Assembly (NCBI GenBank): GCA_014529385.2
Contig: CM043969.1
Coordinates: 24,166,446-24,229,445 of the forward strand
DNA from: Adiantum capillus-veneris
Lineage: Eukaryota; Streptophyta; Polypodiopsida; Polypodiales; Pteridaceae
DNA length: 63,000 nt
Direction: 5' to 3'
Shown here: positions 51,801 to 62,688 of the stretch, piece after piece
Layout of the letters: each line of letters starts with the position of its first letter
Numbering within the stretch: the first letter of the stretch is position 1
The notes under the pieces: generated by a model
Database searches by the model: none
Told to the model about the DNA's origin: nothing
Seen by the model: only the letters and a program-made list of their open reading frames with translations
Translations under genes and position numbers: made by a program

Positions 51801-53250
51801 GGGGAGGCCATGGTTGTTGGCAATTGGGGCCAAGCAAGATTGGGAGACAGGGGTGTTTACTTTGTCGGATCGAGAAAATGGAGGACAGATTGTGTTGGAT
51901 CTAAAGACCAAGAAGAGCCATTTTCATCCATCAGCCGAGGGAGATAATCGAGACTTCAGCACCAGTTATGAGCATGAAACTGAGTCTACTTATGATGAAG
52001 GGTTAACTAGTGTTGAAGAGGAGGAGAGTGACGAGGATTTATTGAAGCTGGATACAGATTTATTCAGAGTCACCGTAGATTCTACCAGTGTAAGGAAAGG
52101 TATGCAAGCTCCTGTTTGTAGTCTGAAGGCTAAAGAGGTGGAAGATATGCTAGGTACAGATTTAACAAACCAAGAGAAGGAAGGCTATAAGGACCTACGT
52201 GCATCCTATCTTGACCTATTTGCGACAGAGTATAAAGATTTGAGGGGAGCTAAAGGAGTGGAGAATCAGATCCTACTTAAAGAAGGATACAGGCCAAAAG
52301 CACAGAAGCTTAGGAGGTTGGGGGATATTCAGAAGGAGGCTCTATGGCAAGAGGTCAACAAGTTGCTCGAGGCAGGTATTATATATCCAGTGAAAGAGTC
52401 TGAGTGGGTTTCTCATGTTGTCATTACCCCAAAAAAAAAGGGAAAATGGCGAGTATGTGTTGCAACCAAACGGAATCATTACCCTCTGCCATTTCAAGAT
52501 GAGATTTTAAACCAGGTTGCTGGACACGAATGCTATTCTATTATGGATGGTTTTTCAGGATATTTTCAAATTGGTATTGCTTTGGAGGACCAACTAAAGA
52601 CTACCTTCATTTCTCCATGGGGTTGCTTTGCCTACCGCAGGATGCCTTTTGGACTGGTGAATGCGTATGCAACATTTTAGGATTGGATGAATAAGGTGTT
52701 TGGGCTATACTGAGGTAAGTTCATCAGAGTTTTTATGGATGATATTGGTTTCTATAGTTCTAGGGAAGAACATTTTTCCAAGTTGATGCTATGTTTTCAA
52801 AGGCTAGATGAAGAATGAGGTCAATTGAATCTAAAGAAGTGCAAGTTGGCACAACCAAGGCCTCAGTTGTTGGGTCATGTGGTATCATAGAACAAAATAG
52901 AAGCAGATCCAGAGAAGGTGAAGGCATTGGTTCTTATGGATCCTCCCACCAATACGATAGGATTGGCATCGTTCCTACTAAGCTAAAGTATTTATCCCGC
53001 TTCTTTTGGATGTTGTCTCAATATCTGTACCCTCTTCAGAAAAGGGCTCAACAGGTGCATGGATTTCAATGGGATGAGGAAGTTCAAGAGGCATTTGACA
53101 AAGTGAAAGGTATTCTATGTCAGCTACCTACAGTGTGCCCTCCTTACCAGGAGGATGATTTCTATATTGCTATGACGGTGGGTACGGTAGCTATTGGAGC
53201 AGTATTGCTACAAAAGGTGGGGAGAAGTTATAAGCCTATTTACTCGCAAG
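51801..53250 (+). pseudogene. GyG copy 1: protease end, reverse transcriptase and partial RNase H
   Basis: Plus strand: ILGRPWLLAIG, an acidic linker (STYDEGLTSVEEEESDEDLL), RT entry (YLDLFATEYKDLRGAKGVEN), ESEWVSHVVITPKKKGKWRV, DGFSGYFQIGIALEDQLKTT and RMPFGLVNAYATF. After stops at 52678 and 52711 the palm FMDDIGFYSS continues, then FQRLDEE and LGHVVS. The RNase H start (FYIAMTVGTVAIGAVLLQ) breaks off at 53250, where a GyF LTR begins. Many stops; dead. Confidence 0.85.
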
Positions 53251-53645
53251 TGTAATGGCTATTGCCCACACAAGAGCAATAGACATTACCGGAATGATTA
53301 CCCGCAACTACATTATGTGAACATCAACACATAGAATGACGATAGAAGACAATACACAGGCACGTAACACCTCTTGCTTCATTTATATGTAATCCGGACA
53401 CAGAGTTACAACAGCAGATGCCATGAATAACATAGAGATTGGTGTGTTACATCAAAAGACAGGTATGGCCCCCATATACAACCGCTGCTCCAACGCAGAT
53501 CGGGAACGGTGCACACACTCCCCCTGTCCCATGATATCATGTGAAGAACTCCCGCCACGGCTGCCGCATACCGCATGACTCTTGATCCGCAATGCCCAGA
53601 CCTCCGCAGGACCGCAGGATCGCATGTGTGACTAATGCCATAACA
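53251..53645 (-). repeat. GyF 3' LTR (395 bp)
   Basis: On the plus strand TGTAATGGC ... GCCATAACA; homologous to 38434-38780. The left flank is GCAAG inside GyG RNase H, the point where GyF inserted. The exact right end is less certain because no clear polypurine tract adjoins it. Confidence 0.75.
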
Positions 53646-54040
53646 CCTGGCACGCACGGTGGATTGCGCGAACTCACACTCAGCCCCTCCGGTTGGAAGG
53701 TTTCGGTTGCTGCTCTTCGACCTGTTCTGGTGAAGAGGAAATATCAATGTAGCCAAAGCCTCTAAAATCTGCAGTATGTGCCCGATAGACCTCATCCAAA
53801 AGATGTGGATCTATCTCAGTATGTTTCGGCCAAGGAGCCCGAGGAATAAACTGCGAAATAGATTGCGGCGCCTGTGGCAAAGGAGCAAGAGGCATATGTA
53901 AAGGATAATAGCGAGAAAGATATCGATTAAGAGCAGACCAAAATGGAGGGCAAGGGGTAGACTGAGAGAGAAAGAATGAGCCAAGGTCTCCACCCAAAAA
54001 CAGACCCTACGCCGCATTCTGGACCGTTTGGTAGGTTTTC
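53646..54040 (-). pseudogene. GyF: C-terminal tail of pol
   Basis: Minus-strand Pro-rich ORF end (SQSTPCPPFWSALNRYLSRY ... PLAPLPQAPQSISQFIPRAP ... SSSPEQVEEQQPKPSNRRG). It joins directly to the H2C2 region at about 54020. The alternate frame here gives a misleading hydrophobic peptide. The integrase core that should precede this tail is missing. Confidence 0.5.
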
Positions 54041-55690
54041 CCAACCGTTGACACACATCACATTGTTGCACATAATTTCTCGCATCCTGAAACAATGTGG
54101 GCCACCATAATCCTGATTGGAGAACCTTTCTGGCTGTGATTAATGCTGCAAAGTGACCTCCCGCAATACCGGTATGGACTTCCTCCAGAATTGCTTCCTG
54201 CTCCTGTGGGTGGTAGCACACATCTGAGTAATACATCCGCCACCATACGATAATAGAGCTTCCCCATAATAATCTCAAAATTCCTGCTTCTGATAGCCAT
54301 ACGTTTCCTCTGATGGCTGGACAAGAAGGAAGGCATTTCGCCACTGTCGAGAAAATGAAACATCTCTTCATACCATGTCCATGGCATGCTAGGGATAACC
54401 CTTGCCTGTTGCGAAACTGTTGTATCCTCTGCAACTACACCTGTTAAATACAAAGACGCATCCGGAAATTCATCAGCTACACCCATCGGCGGCTCACCGG
54501 AATCTAACCTGGATAGGTAGTCAGCCCCCACCTCATGTTGAGCCCCTGGACGATGTAGGACCTCAAAGTCAAATTCCTGCAGCAAAAGCACCCATCTGGC
54601 CAATCTTCCCGTCAAATTTTGTTGCCGTACTAGGTATAAAAGAGCCAAATGGTCCACATGGAAGAAAAAACGTCGGCCCAACAGATAGTACCGGAATTTC
54701 TTCACTGAATAAATCATCCCTAAACATTCCCTTTTGGTTACTGAATAATTCCTTTCTGCAGATGATAATCGTCTACTAGCATAATAGACAGGTCGGAACC
54801 ATCCTTGACTTTGTTCTTGCATCAGCACACTACCAATAGCTCGATTCGAAGCATCCACAAATACATGAAAATCCTGACCCCAATTCGGAGGAAGCATAAT
54901 CGGAGCTTTGGATAGCTGAAGTTTTAATCTTCGAAAAGCCAAATCACATTCTTGTGTCCATTCAAAATCTATAGCATGCGCTGCATGAGTAATCGGGATT
55001 GCCAAATGCGCGACAAACCGCAAATGCCTCCCATGCCAACGGGCTTGACCCAGGAAAATCTGACACTGCTTCTGGTTTTGCGGTGGAGGTGCATCCATAA
55101 TTGTAGCTATTTTATCCGGATCCACGGAAATACCATCTTCAGAAATTATATGCCCCAATAGCCTGCCACTGCGAATAGCAAATGCACACTTTAAAGGATT
55201 CAAACTGAATTTTACCTCTCTGCATTTCATAAAGTATAACTGTAATTGCTTCAAGTGATCCAATTGCGCTCCAAAAACACTGAGATCATCCAGAAAAATT
55301 CTCATAAAATCCGTCAAATAAGGACCAAAAATTTGAAACATATCCCTTTGAAAAGTTGAAGGCGCATTCCGCAATCCGAACCACATCACTGTGCAGGCAA
55401 ACACACCCCATGCGATAATAAAAGCTGTTTTTGGCTGATCCCGCAATGCCATTCAGATTTGGTTATATCCACTAAACCCATTCAGAAAAGTATACATCTC
55501 ATGGCCTGCTACATCATCCAAAATGGAATCCAAGAATGGAAGAGGAAAAGGATCTGGAACAGTAGCCGCATTCAATTTCCGATAATCCACACAAATGCGG
55601 ATTTGCTTGTTTTTCTTTGGTACAACCACAATTGGAGAAATCCACTCCGTATTATCAATAGGGGTAAAAAACCCACTTCCAAAAGACGAT
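54041..55690 (-). pseudogene. GyF: reverse transcriptase, RNase H and integrase zinc module
   Basis: Minus strand. The RT palm is RIFLDDLSVFGAQ near 55290, with MWFGLRNAPSTFQRDMFQIF before it and LLGHIISEDGISVDPDKI after it. RNase H is complete: HVFVDASNRAIGSVLMQ, VTKRECLGMIYSVKKFRYYL and FHVDHLALLYLVRQQ. The tether has GAQHEVGADYLSRLDSG, then KLYYRMVADVLL. The H2C2 module reads EVHTGIAGGHF ... QCDVCQRLGKPTKRSRM and stops there. Frame changes lie near 55455 and 54200. Confidence 0.9.
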
Positions 55691-56048
55691 CAATTTCCAT
55701 CTTAACTTGATTTGCCACATTCGGATCCATCCTATATGAGTGCTGCTTTACTGGCACCACATCTGGTTTCAGATTTATTGTATGCTGATAAAACTTAGGA
55801 TCCAATCCCTGCATATCCGCATATTCCCATGCGAAAACATCCTTAAATTCTGTCAGTAACTTAATCAAATCATCTCTAAAACTTGTCTCAAGCTGCTTAT
55901 TAATGTATATGGGCTGCGACTCCGCTTGCTCCCCAAGAAAGACCTTCTCTAATTCATCTTCTTTAACCCTTGTCATTTTTTCCATCTGCACCTCAAACGC
56001 ACGTTCTTGCTGAATAACGTCCTCCAATGATTTAGGACTTGGAAGCAC
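55691..56048 (-). pseudogene. GyF: RT N-terminal region
   Basis: Minus strand: a coiled linker, then LIKLLTEFKDVFAWEYADMQ, QHSYRMDPNVANQVKMEIDR and LLEVGF. A frameshift near 55670 leads into NGVDFSNCG-type RT entry. This is the entry region of the gypsy RT. Confidence 0.82.
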
Positions 56049-56054
56049 CTGTTG

Positions 56055-56700
56055 TTACTCCCCTATTCCTGCTGGAGTTCCTGAATCCCCCACCGAGTTC
56101 CCTTTCGGAACCAGCGAAATATCCGCAAGGTATAAAGAGACCAAATCTGGATTAGCTTTCAGAAATTGCTCCTCTTCATCCTCTTCTAATCCTTCCACCA
56201 TATTTACTGTTTCTGCTATCACCGGCCATGCTGCCTGAATTGGTTGTCTGCATGTTCCCAACATCACACGCACTTTCCTTTTACCCTTCTTTACTGTAAG
56301 CATATTTGCTTCCCAATTATGCTTTACCCTTGCTTGTCGTAACCAGGGTCTCCCCAAGATAATGTGATAATCCTGATTATGATCCTCAATATTCAAGACT
56401 ACTAAGGAAACGGCAAAAGATAAGCCCACCACATCCAAGACAATGCCCCGAAGTAACCCTGCACTCTTCTTTGATCTGCCATGCGGACTACAAAAGGTGC
56501 AAGCTCCCAATCACTGAGGCCAAAACGCTCAGAAGCTGCTTGGGTAATAATGTTTACTCCCGCTCCTCCATCCAATAGTACCTTGTCAATGTATGTTCCA
56601 TGGTATCTAACTGAAAGCTCCGGAATGCGGGTATCCGTGATCCTATTTGTCGGCAAACGGCGTTGAATCATCCTCCTCGCTTTCAACTTTCCCGATGGCG
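56055..56700 (-). pseudogene. GyF: retropepsin
   Basis: Minus strand: IPELSVRYHGTYIDKVLLDG, then GGAGVNIITQAASERFGLSD (DGGA active site) and FVVRMADQRRVQGYFGAL. After a frameshift near 56460 come LDVVGLSFAVSLVVLNIEDH, YHIILGRPWLRQARVKHNW and an acidic tail. It is a complete fold apart from the shift, in the normal gag-RT position. GyF shows no second protease after integrase. Confidence 0.85.
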
Positions 56701-57519
56701 ACTTCCCTCAGCTCTATGGACGTTTGTCGCAGCAATGCATTATGAAAATTCGGGACCAATTTAGCAATGAACCAGAGGTACTTGTATTGGCGACATGAGG
56801 ACCTCTTTCCAAACTGAATTCCGATCCTCCTCTTCTCTAATATCATCCTTATTTCCAAATTTTCCTTCCTTTATTTCCAGGCCCACAGTCGATGGTCCTG
56901 ATGACTTCACTGGTGGTGCGGATTGTGGCAACCAGGACACAGTCTTTTTCCACACTTCTTCCTGAGCCGTCCAATCCGGAATCTTTCCATCGGGTGTTGG
57001 AAGCACATTTTTACCCGATCGTGTGATTAATGAAACCACTGGATCAGACTCCTCCAATCCTTCAATCTGAACCATAGCCACACTAGGCTGTTTCCCTGCA
57101 GCATGTTCCTGCTTCTTCCAATCATATTCCATAGCTTCAGTACACTCGGATCGCCAGTGTCCATCCCCCAAACAGAAAAGGCAGGTCTTGGGTCGACTAG
57201 GATCTTGGCCACCTCTTGCGCGACCTCGTCCTCCTCCTTGACCCCGTCCTCCTGTTTGACCTTGCAAAGGCGTCTCTGATGTATGAGCATGAGCCATCGC
57301 CATAGCAGGCTCTTGTCCATGCCCTATCTGTGGTTGTTTCCATGTAGAAGAGTCTCCTCGACTCCGACGACCCTGACCGTTGAAATAACATTCCACTGTA
57401 TTATGAGTATTGGTCGTGCAAATCGCACACCACTTCTGATTCATTGCGCACTCCTGAGCAGCATGGCCCGGATTCCGACACTGGATACACCATAGTTTCT
57501 TCAGACTTTTAGCCACCAC
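56701..57519 (-). pseudogene. GyF: nucleocapsid with three zinc knuckles
   Basis: A 252-codon minus-strand ORF with three C-x2-C-x4-H-x4-C motifs: CIQCRNPGHAAQEC (residues ~12-25), CAICTTNTHNTVEC (~31-44) and CLFCLGDGHWRSEC (~112-125). They are separated by an RGQGGGRGRARGG basic/Gly region. It would package RNA. It overlaps the capsid ORF by a frameshift near 57510. Confidence 0.85.
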
Positions 57520-58301
57520 AACCGATTCTGACGATCCGGATGAAGCACCTTTCCCGTGTCGCTGGGATTTTTTTCGAGGTGTCTCTTCTGATTCTTTCCC
57601 CGAATCGCTGTTGCGCTTGAGTCTGAGGAATCTGATACTGCGGACTCCGACTTCGAGCTATCACTGCCACTGTCTTGCGACTTCCGATGAGATTTCTTCC
57701 TGTCTTTTTTCTTTGATTTCTTTGGAGATTCCGTATCCTCTAAAGCTTCTCCTGCTACTACAACCCTAGCAATTACATTATCGAGTGGAGTAGTTACCTT
57801 ATCCATTGTTGCCATAGCCGTTCTGAGATCCTTGTTGAGCCCCCGCAAAAAATAATCATTTAGCACCTCTGCTGCCGGCCTTTGTGCCTGAGGTACCCTC
57901 TGCAAAAGCATCCGAAATTTTGCAGCGTAATCCTCCATTGGCAATGAATTCTGCCGCAGCGTTCGAAGCTTTTCCAAATGTTGAGGGACTGTCTTTTCCA
58001 TTCTAAACCTTCGTAGAAACACTCTGGATCCGTCGACATACGTCTGAAAATGATCATCAGGGTATTCAGACAACCATTTCGCAGCTTTCCCCGAGAATGT
58101 AGATTCAAACACTGATTGTTGATGGAGAGGAATCACCACCCCAGGATGATTCAATCCATAAGCTTTATTGAATGGGCGCAAATGTGCATCTCGGTCTTCT
58201 CTCGAAAGACCTCGAAACAAACTATACTTAATCTGAGGATGAGCCATCACTAGGGCGTGCCACGGTGTCGCAACCATCATAGCCCTTTTTTCGCTTTTCA
58301 A
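57501..58301 (-). pseudogene. GyF: gag capsid
   Basis: Minus strand; the likely start is the ATG pair near 58277 (MMVATPWHALVMAHPQIKYS). Retrotrans_gag features: FRGLSREDRDAHLRPFNKAY, FESTFSGKAAKWLSEYPDDH, RFRMEKTVPQHLEKLRTLRQ, MEDYAAKFRMLLQRVP and DYFLRGLNKDLRTAM. A K/S-rich tail (KKSKKKDRKKSHRKS) follows. This is one of the few long undamaged gag frames in the window. Immediately upstream lies an integrase C-terminus instead of an LTR or leader. Confidence 0.86.
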
Positions 58302-58372
58302 GATTGCAAGTTAAAGAATCCCCAATCATGATTAAGGCGGCTTCCGGCTCTTGTACCATAGCAAAGGGGCAC
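58302..58372 (-). other. Integrase-gag junction without LTR
   Basis: About 70 bp between the integrase fragment and GyF gag; no LTR, PBS or leader is present. It marks a rearrangement between two GyF-type copies or a permuted copy. Confidence 0.55.
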
Positions 58373-59333
58373 TTAATGGAGGTAGGTGAAAAATAATTGT
58401 GCAGTCGAAACGCATTCATCATAACAGAAATCACCTCCCCCCGTAAAATCATCCAAATAGAAGGAGGTAGACCCACATGACTTTAAAATCCAAAACGGCC
58501 CAAACCACCGTAATTTCAGTTTCTCGGGAATCTTCCCAAGGAGGGAATTAAATACAAGAACCAACTGACCCCGCAAAAATTGCCGTGCTTTAGGACAATC
58601 CAACCATTTCTTCCGCCGGGATTGCAAATCTTGCAACACCACAAAACTACACAATTGCTCCTAATGTAATTCTTGCAATACATCCAAACGATAAACAATG
58701 GAATCTTCCAAAAGAAGCCTATCTGCAATCAGCATCCGCAAGCTCGGAATAAAGATTAAAAACAATAAGAACACATAAATAAAAAATACATATACATATA
58801 CATACATACACAAACACACACACACACACACACACACAACCACATGCTCCAGTGGGGTAATTGCCTCCATTTCCAAATGCCAATTTGAAAGGAGTTAGTC
58901 CTGTTGCCACTTTGTATGCTGTATGATAGGCCCATAATGCGGAAGGAAGTTTGACATCCCAATCCATTCTATGAAAATTAACTAGCTTTGTCAAGATGCG
59001 AACCAATTGCTTATAAATTGATTCTGCTTGCCCATTTGCCTGAGGGTAATATGCAAAAGATTTCCAACTCAATAGGACAACCATATATGGAAAAAATATC
59101 CTTATATAAGTACCCAACAACAGAAACCGTTGTATTATATTTCAAAGGCCATGCTTCCACCCATTTAGTTGCATAATCTGTGGCCATCAAAATATATCTA
59201 TTACCAATGTTAGCTGCAACTGGTTTAAAAGGCCCAATAAAATCCAATCCCCATTTCTGAAAAGGCTCCAAGGGTAATAGTGGCGTAAAGGCATTCTGGA
59301 CATTTTAGTAGGTTGCCCCAACCACTGACACAT
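58373..59333 (-). pseudogene. GyF-type integrase fragment (core and C-terminal domain)
   Basis: Minus strand. It starts CQWLGQPTKMSRM, cut at 59334 by a copia LTR. The core follows: Asp in GLDFIGPFKPVA, the second Asp region lost near 59100 by deletion/frameshift, and Glu in ANGQAESIYKQL. Then DVKLPSALWAYHTAYKVATG, a microsatellite insertion, LRMLIADRLLLEDSIVYRLD and QSRRKKWLDCPKARQF. The C-terminal domain reads GKIPEKLKLRWFGPFWI. This is just the part of integrase missing from the GyF copy to its left. Confidence 0.83.
58735..58850. repeat. (CA)n/(TA)n microsatellite inside the integrase frame
   Basis: A run of CA, then CATA and TA repeats, splits the integrase coding sequence between a PLEH-V and a P-SLRM segment. 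Translations over it give meaningless Cys-Val repeats. Confidence 0.9.
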
Positions 59334-59626
59334 TGTTCGGGTATAGGCGCCTGTGCCTTGCCCAACCGCGCAGAGTCTGAGCGCCCACTGACTTGTATAC
59401 CTTATACATAGCATAAGTGTATAGGGGGCTGTGCCTGTGGGGTATAGGCGCCTGTGCCTTGCCCGACCGCCCAGAGTCTGGGCACCCAATGACTTGTATA
59501 CCTTATACATAGCATAAGTGTATAGGGGGATGCTCACTCTTTGAGTCTCCCCACCCATATATGTGTGTCGTGTGTCTCCTTCTCTCTCTCTCACTCTCCA
59601 TCTGTGGTGCTCTCCGATCTCCTTCA
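59334..59626 (+). repeat. Copia-type 5' LTR (293 bp)
   Basis: It starts TGTTCGGGTATAGG and ends ATCTCCTTCA, followed by a PBS. It contains a 101-bp internal duplication. The end resembles the CopA LTR end (CTCCTTCA) but the body differs, so it is another family. Confidence 0.8.
59341..59527 (+). repeat. Tandem duplication in the LTR (period 101 bp)
   Basis: Unit 1 begins at 59341 and unit 2 at 59442, both with GTATAGGCGCCTGTGCC. Each contains CTTATACATAGCATAAG, itself a short hairpin-like sequence. The second unit is about 86 bp long. The units differ at a few bases. Confidence 0.93.
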
Positions 59627-59628
59627 AT

Positions 59629-59643
59629 TGGTATCAAAGCGAC
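59629..59643 (+). other. Copia primer-binding site
   Basis: TGGTATCAAAGCGAC, one base off the initiator tRNA-Met complement TGGTATCAGAGC, two bases after the LTR. Confidence 0.85.
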
Positions 59644-60211
59644 AGGTGTGAGAGCGTAGATGGACGGCTTCACAATGAACTCGTCGGCTATGGCGGAGAG
59701 GTCACAGATCTGAGCAAAGAAATAGAGGAGGCTTGTGGACAGCCATACAAAGGCTTGTAGGAGAGCTCTCAGGACCTTCCTAGTGCTCACAGATCGGTCC
59801 ACAGTTCCTCTTCTCGGAAAGCTTTGCAACGGCTACATCGGCGACATATTGGAGCTTGGAGCTTCCATAGACATGGAAACGTTATGATATTGATACATTC
59901 AGCTCACGCATCGAGGTGGGAAGTGAGTTTGAGCCTTTCTATGAGCACAAAGAAGCACAAAAGAAAGTCGTTCAGTTTTTGGCAGTTTGACAGCAGTCTA
60001 CTGTTTTGCTCCATTAGGGAATTTCGGAGGTCATTTGGAGAGCCTTCTAAGAAAATGTATTTTTTGCACTCTCTCTCTAGAAAAAATGGCAAATAAAAGA
60101 GCTGGGTCTTTCATGGTAAAAGTTCAAAAAGTGTACTTTAAGTAGATTCCTTACTCTTCTGAACATTCGTTCGTAGTGATTGAGGGATAATCCTCTTTTC
60201 AGTTGCATTGA
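59644..60211 (+). other. Truncated copia leader/gag start
   Basis: Includes ATGGACGGCTTCACAATGA at 59659, possibly a gag start, but a stop follows soon. No further copia domain is present, so the element is truncated somewhere before the DDE-like gene. Confidence 0.4.
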
Positions 60212-60864
60212 ATGAACCTCGTCAATATGGAGGGAATGAGGCTAACATGGAGGAACGAAGGCGCAGCCGCTATTCACTTTCCATTAAACCTGCACATTTG
60301 GCTAATGGCGCACTCCTCAAATGGCACAAATGTTACCCAAAAACGAGCCAAATATCACCTTCACATTGATTTGGACAATGAGTACCAACCATTGATTAAG
60401 CGCAGTAAAACAAACACACATATACCTCCCGCTTCCATAGACACGCTCAGAGCTCAGGGAGCTAAACACATAGATATCTGGATGAGAGGCTCTCTCTACC
60501 CTAAGAATCCAATGACTAATGCGTCTCCACCGTTTGTCAATCCTACAAGCTTATTGACCTTTGCTGGTGATGGAGAAAAGGGCCTTCTGGGTTATTGTAA
60601 ATCTCTTACAAGAGAAGCTGAAACTTACAAGAGCATTCTCCAAGCTCAACAATGTGAGATTGTTCGCCTTTCACATTTACATTCTACAGATCAGGTTACC
60701 ATTTTGCAACATAAAACAGAGGTACAAGAACTGAAAGGAAAGGTGCGAAGTTGTCAAATGAAGGACACCATCTTGGGTGGTCGTATCCGAAAGAAGAAAT
60801 TGCGCAATCTTGAAACATTGCAGGTTGCATCAGGAGGTCTCAAGAAAATAATCCGAGCATTAAG
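60212..60864 (+). CDS. DDE-like gene, exon 1
   Basis: The frame may start at ATG 60212 or, more likely, at 60305 (MAHSSNGTNVTQKRAKYHLH). Another frame gives MEERRRSRYSLSIKPAHLAN from 60247, hinting at a frameshift near the start. Residues after 60580 form a probable coiled coil (SLTREAETYKSILQAQQCEI). Donor AG|GTGATA at 60865, phase 2. Confidence 0.6.
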
Positions 60865-61000
60865 GTGATACTTCTTGGTTGGCTACATTGTCTTAGTTAA
60901 GTAATCTTTTTTTTTTCTTGTTATGCATTGTTTTCATGTGCCTAAATAGTGTTAGTGAAGCAAATTTTCTGTTATTTACTTATGCATTGTCTTCATGTAG

Positions 61001-61667
61001 AGATTCAATCTATCCTGACAAGGAAAACATTGACCCCAAAGCCAATATAGGAAAGAGATTGAAGCCACTTATAAGTAGAATCCTGGCAGCAAATATAGTA
61101 CATGACAAGAAGTTTAAGGTCCTACAACGAAATGTAGTGGACCGCTTTATTTCAGAGAACTCAGTGCCTGCAAAAGAGATACAAGGCACACTTGATTCAC
61201 TTGGTGTAAGCAAAAGAGGATATTCGGCTATCCAAAAGTCTGTCTCATCCATCTTTGTTAGGAAGGGTATAAAATCCAAACTTCTACCATCAGCCTCAAG
61301 TGTTTGGAAAGAGAGACTTCAGCTTAACGAGGCACAGGGAGACTATCTTGGACAACCCTTTCATATTAAAGCAACTTACAGTGGCCATGGAGCAAACATG
61401 GCATATGATGAGTTCAACAATATTTTTATGGACCTGCGGATATTACAGAAGAGAATGGTGGAGTTTTACAACATCACATTTGAAGAGTCACGTGGGGTAT
61501 TACATTTTGTGTTAAAACTGGATGAGTGTGAGCTTGTTAAAGAGAAAAAGCTAGAGCGTGTTACTATTACTTTAATGAATAGAGCCCTCTCAAAGTGTCC
61601 CAGTGATGATCCTTTATATTTTAGTGTTCAATCAGAATCTAACATATGGTGGCTTGGTGCGTTTGAG
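61001..61667 (+). CDS. DDE-like gene, exon 2
   Basis: Acceptor TTCATGTAG|A; the first base completes an Arg codon with exon 1, then DSIYPDKENIDPKANIGKR. It includes VLKLDECEL with the first putative catalytic Asp and ERVTITLMNRAL. Ends GAFE before GTAAGC, phase 0. Confidence 0.7.
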
Positions 61668-61735
61668 GTAAGCGAGATTCTCAAGTAAGCTCAAATGTTC
61701 AGATCTACTTAAGTCTCATTTATTTTGTGTTGCAG

Positions 61736-62608
61736 GTAAAGAAAGAAGATCATGAGATTCTATATTGGGTGTTCCATCGAACTAATATTCTGGAGGTGAT
61801 TGATCGACAGACTAACCAGGGAGAGGTACTACGTCTAGATGGAAGGGGAGACTTTCAAGTTCAGTGGCATCTTGCAGGTGACCTTAAAACATTAAAGTGC
61901 ATGTATAATTGTGGAATGGGTGCAATGGCAAAGTCACCGTGTTTGTTCTGCATGGAGCCTGCAAAGGTCATGGACCCAAAGTGGTGGAGAAAAGCTCCAA
62001 CACGTCACATTGAGGATCCTGCTTTTCGATCGGTTTTGAAAATACCACTTGTGAATGTCCACATTTGTACAATGCATGCCCTTTGTAGAATTGTGGAGAA
62101 ATTGGTCTACTTATACATCGGGTTTGCTTGGAAGATTAAGAACTCCGCAGAACGACAAGTAGCCCTGCAGTGCTTAGAAATGGTACTGTCGGATATGGGG
62201 CTTCATGGTGGCAATGTGAAAATCCAGCGGGATGAAAAGAGATCAACTACTGAGAAGGATGTCCCATGCAAACCATCCATCAGTGGGGTGAAGGCACGGA
62301 GGTTTTTATCTAAGCCCCAAGGTACAAGAGATCCAAAGCTAACAAAACATGGAAAAATATATAACACATCTTATGTTAGCAAGGTAGAGTATCAGAGCTG
62401 GAAAAAGCTACATATTGCAGTCAAAAAACAAGAACCAACTACTCGTAACGCGAAGGCTGAGGTTTGGCGATCAATAGACATCCTATTTTTGATGTGCGAC
62501 AAAGATGACTGGTCACAAGGTGATATGAACAAGTTCAAGGAAAATCTCAACCTTCTGAAAAAATCATTCAAGACAGCATGGACAGACACCCAGATTACTC
62601 ACTACATG
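61736..62608 (+). CDS. DDE-like gene, exon 3
   Basis: Acceptor TGTTGCAG|GTA, phase 0; VKKEDHEILYWVFHRTNILE. It carries the second putative Asp, the CLFC pair, the HICTMH pair, and a basic region (KRSTTEKDVPCKPSI). Ends THYM before GTATTA, phase 0. Confidence 0.72.
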
Positions 62609-62688
62609 GTATTATCATGTATTTCTTTCTCTCTTATGTGCAAATATGTGACTGTAAAACATTCTAACTAATCTGTTTTCATATCCAG

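Noticed and set aside
53811-54020. A very hydrophobic peptide (LLLIDIFLAIILYICLLLLC) that could be an envelope transmembrane segment
   Set aside because: It lies in a frame other than the Pro-rich pol tail, has no signal or glycoprotein features, and arises from the complement of A-rich DNA.
58661-58876. Cys-Val-rich, membrane-like ORF
   Set aside because: Produced by the CA/TA microsatellite inside the integrase frame.
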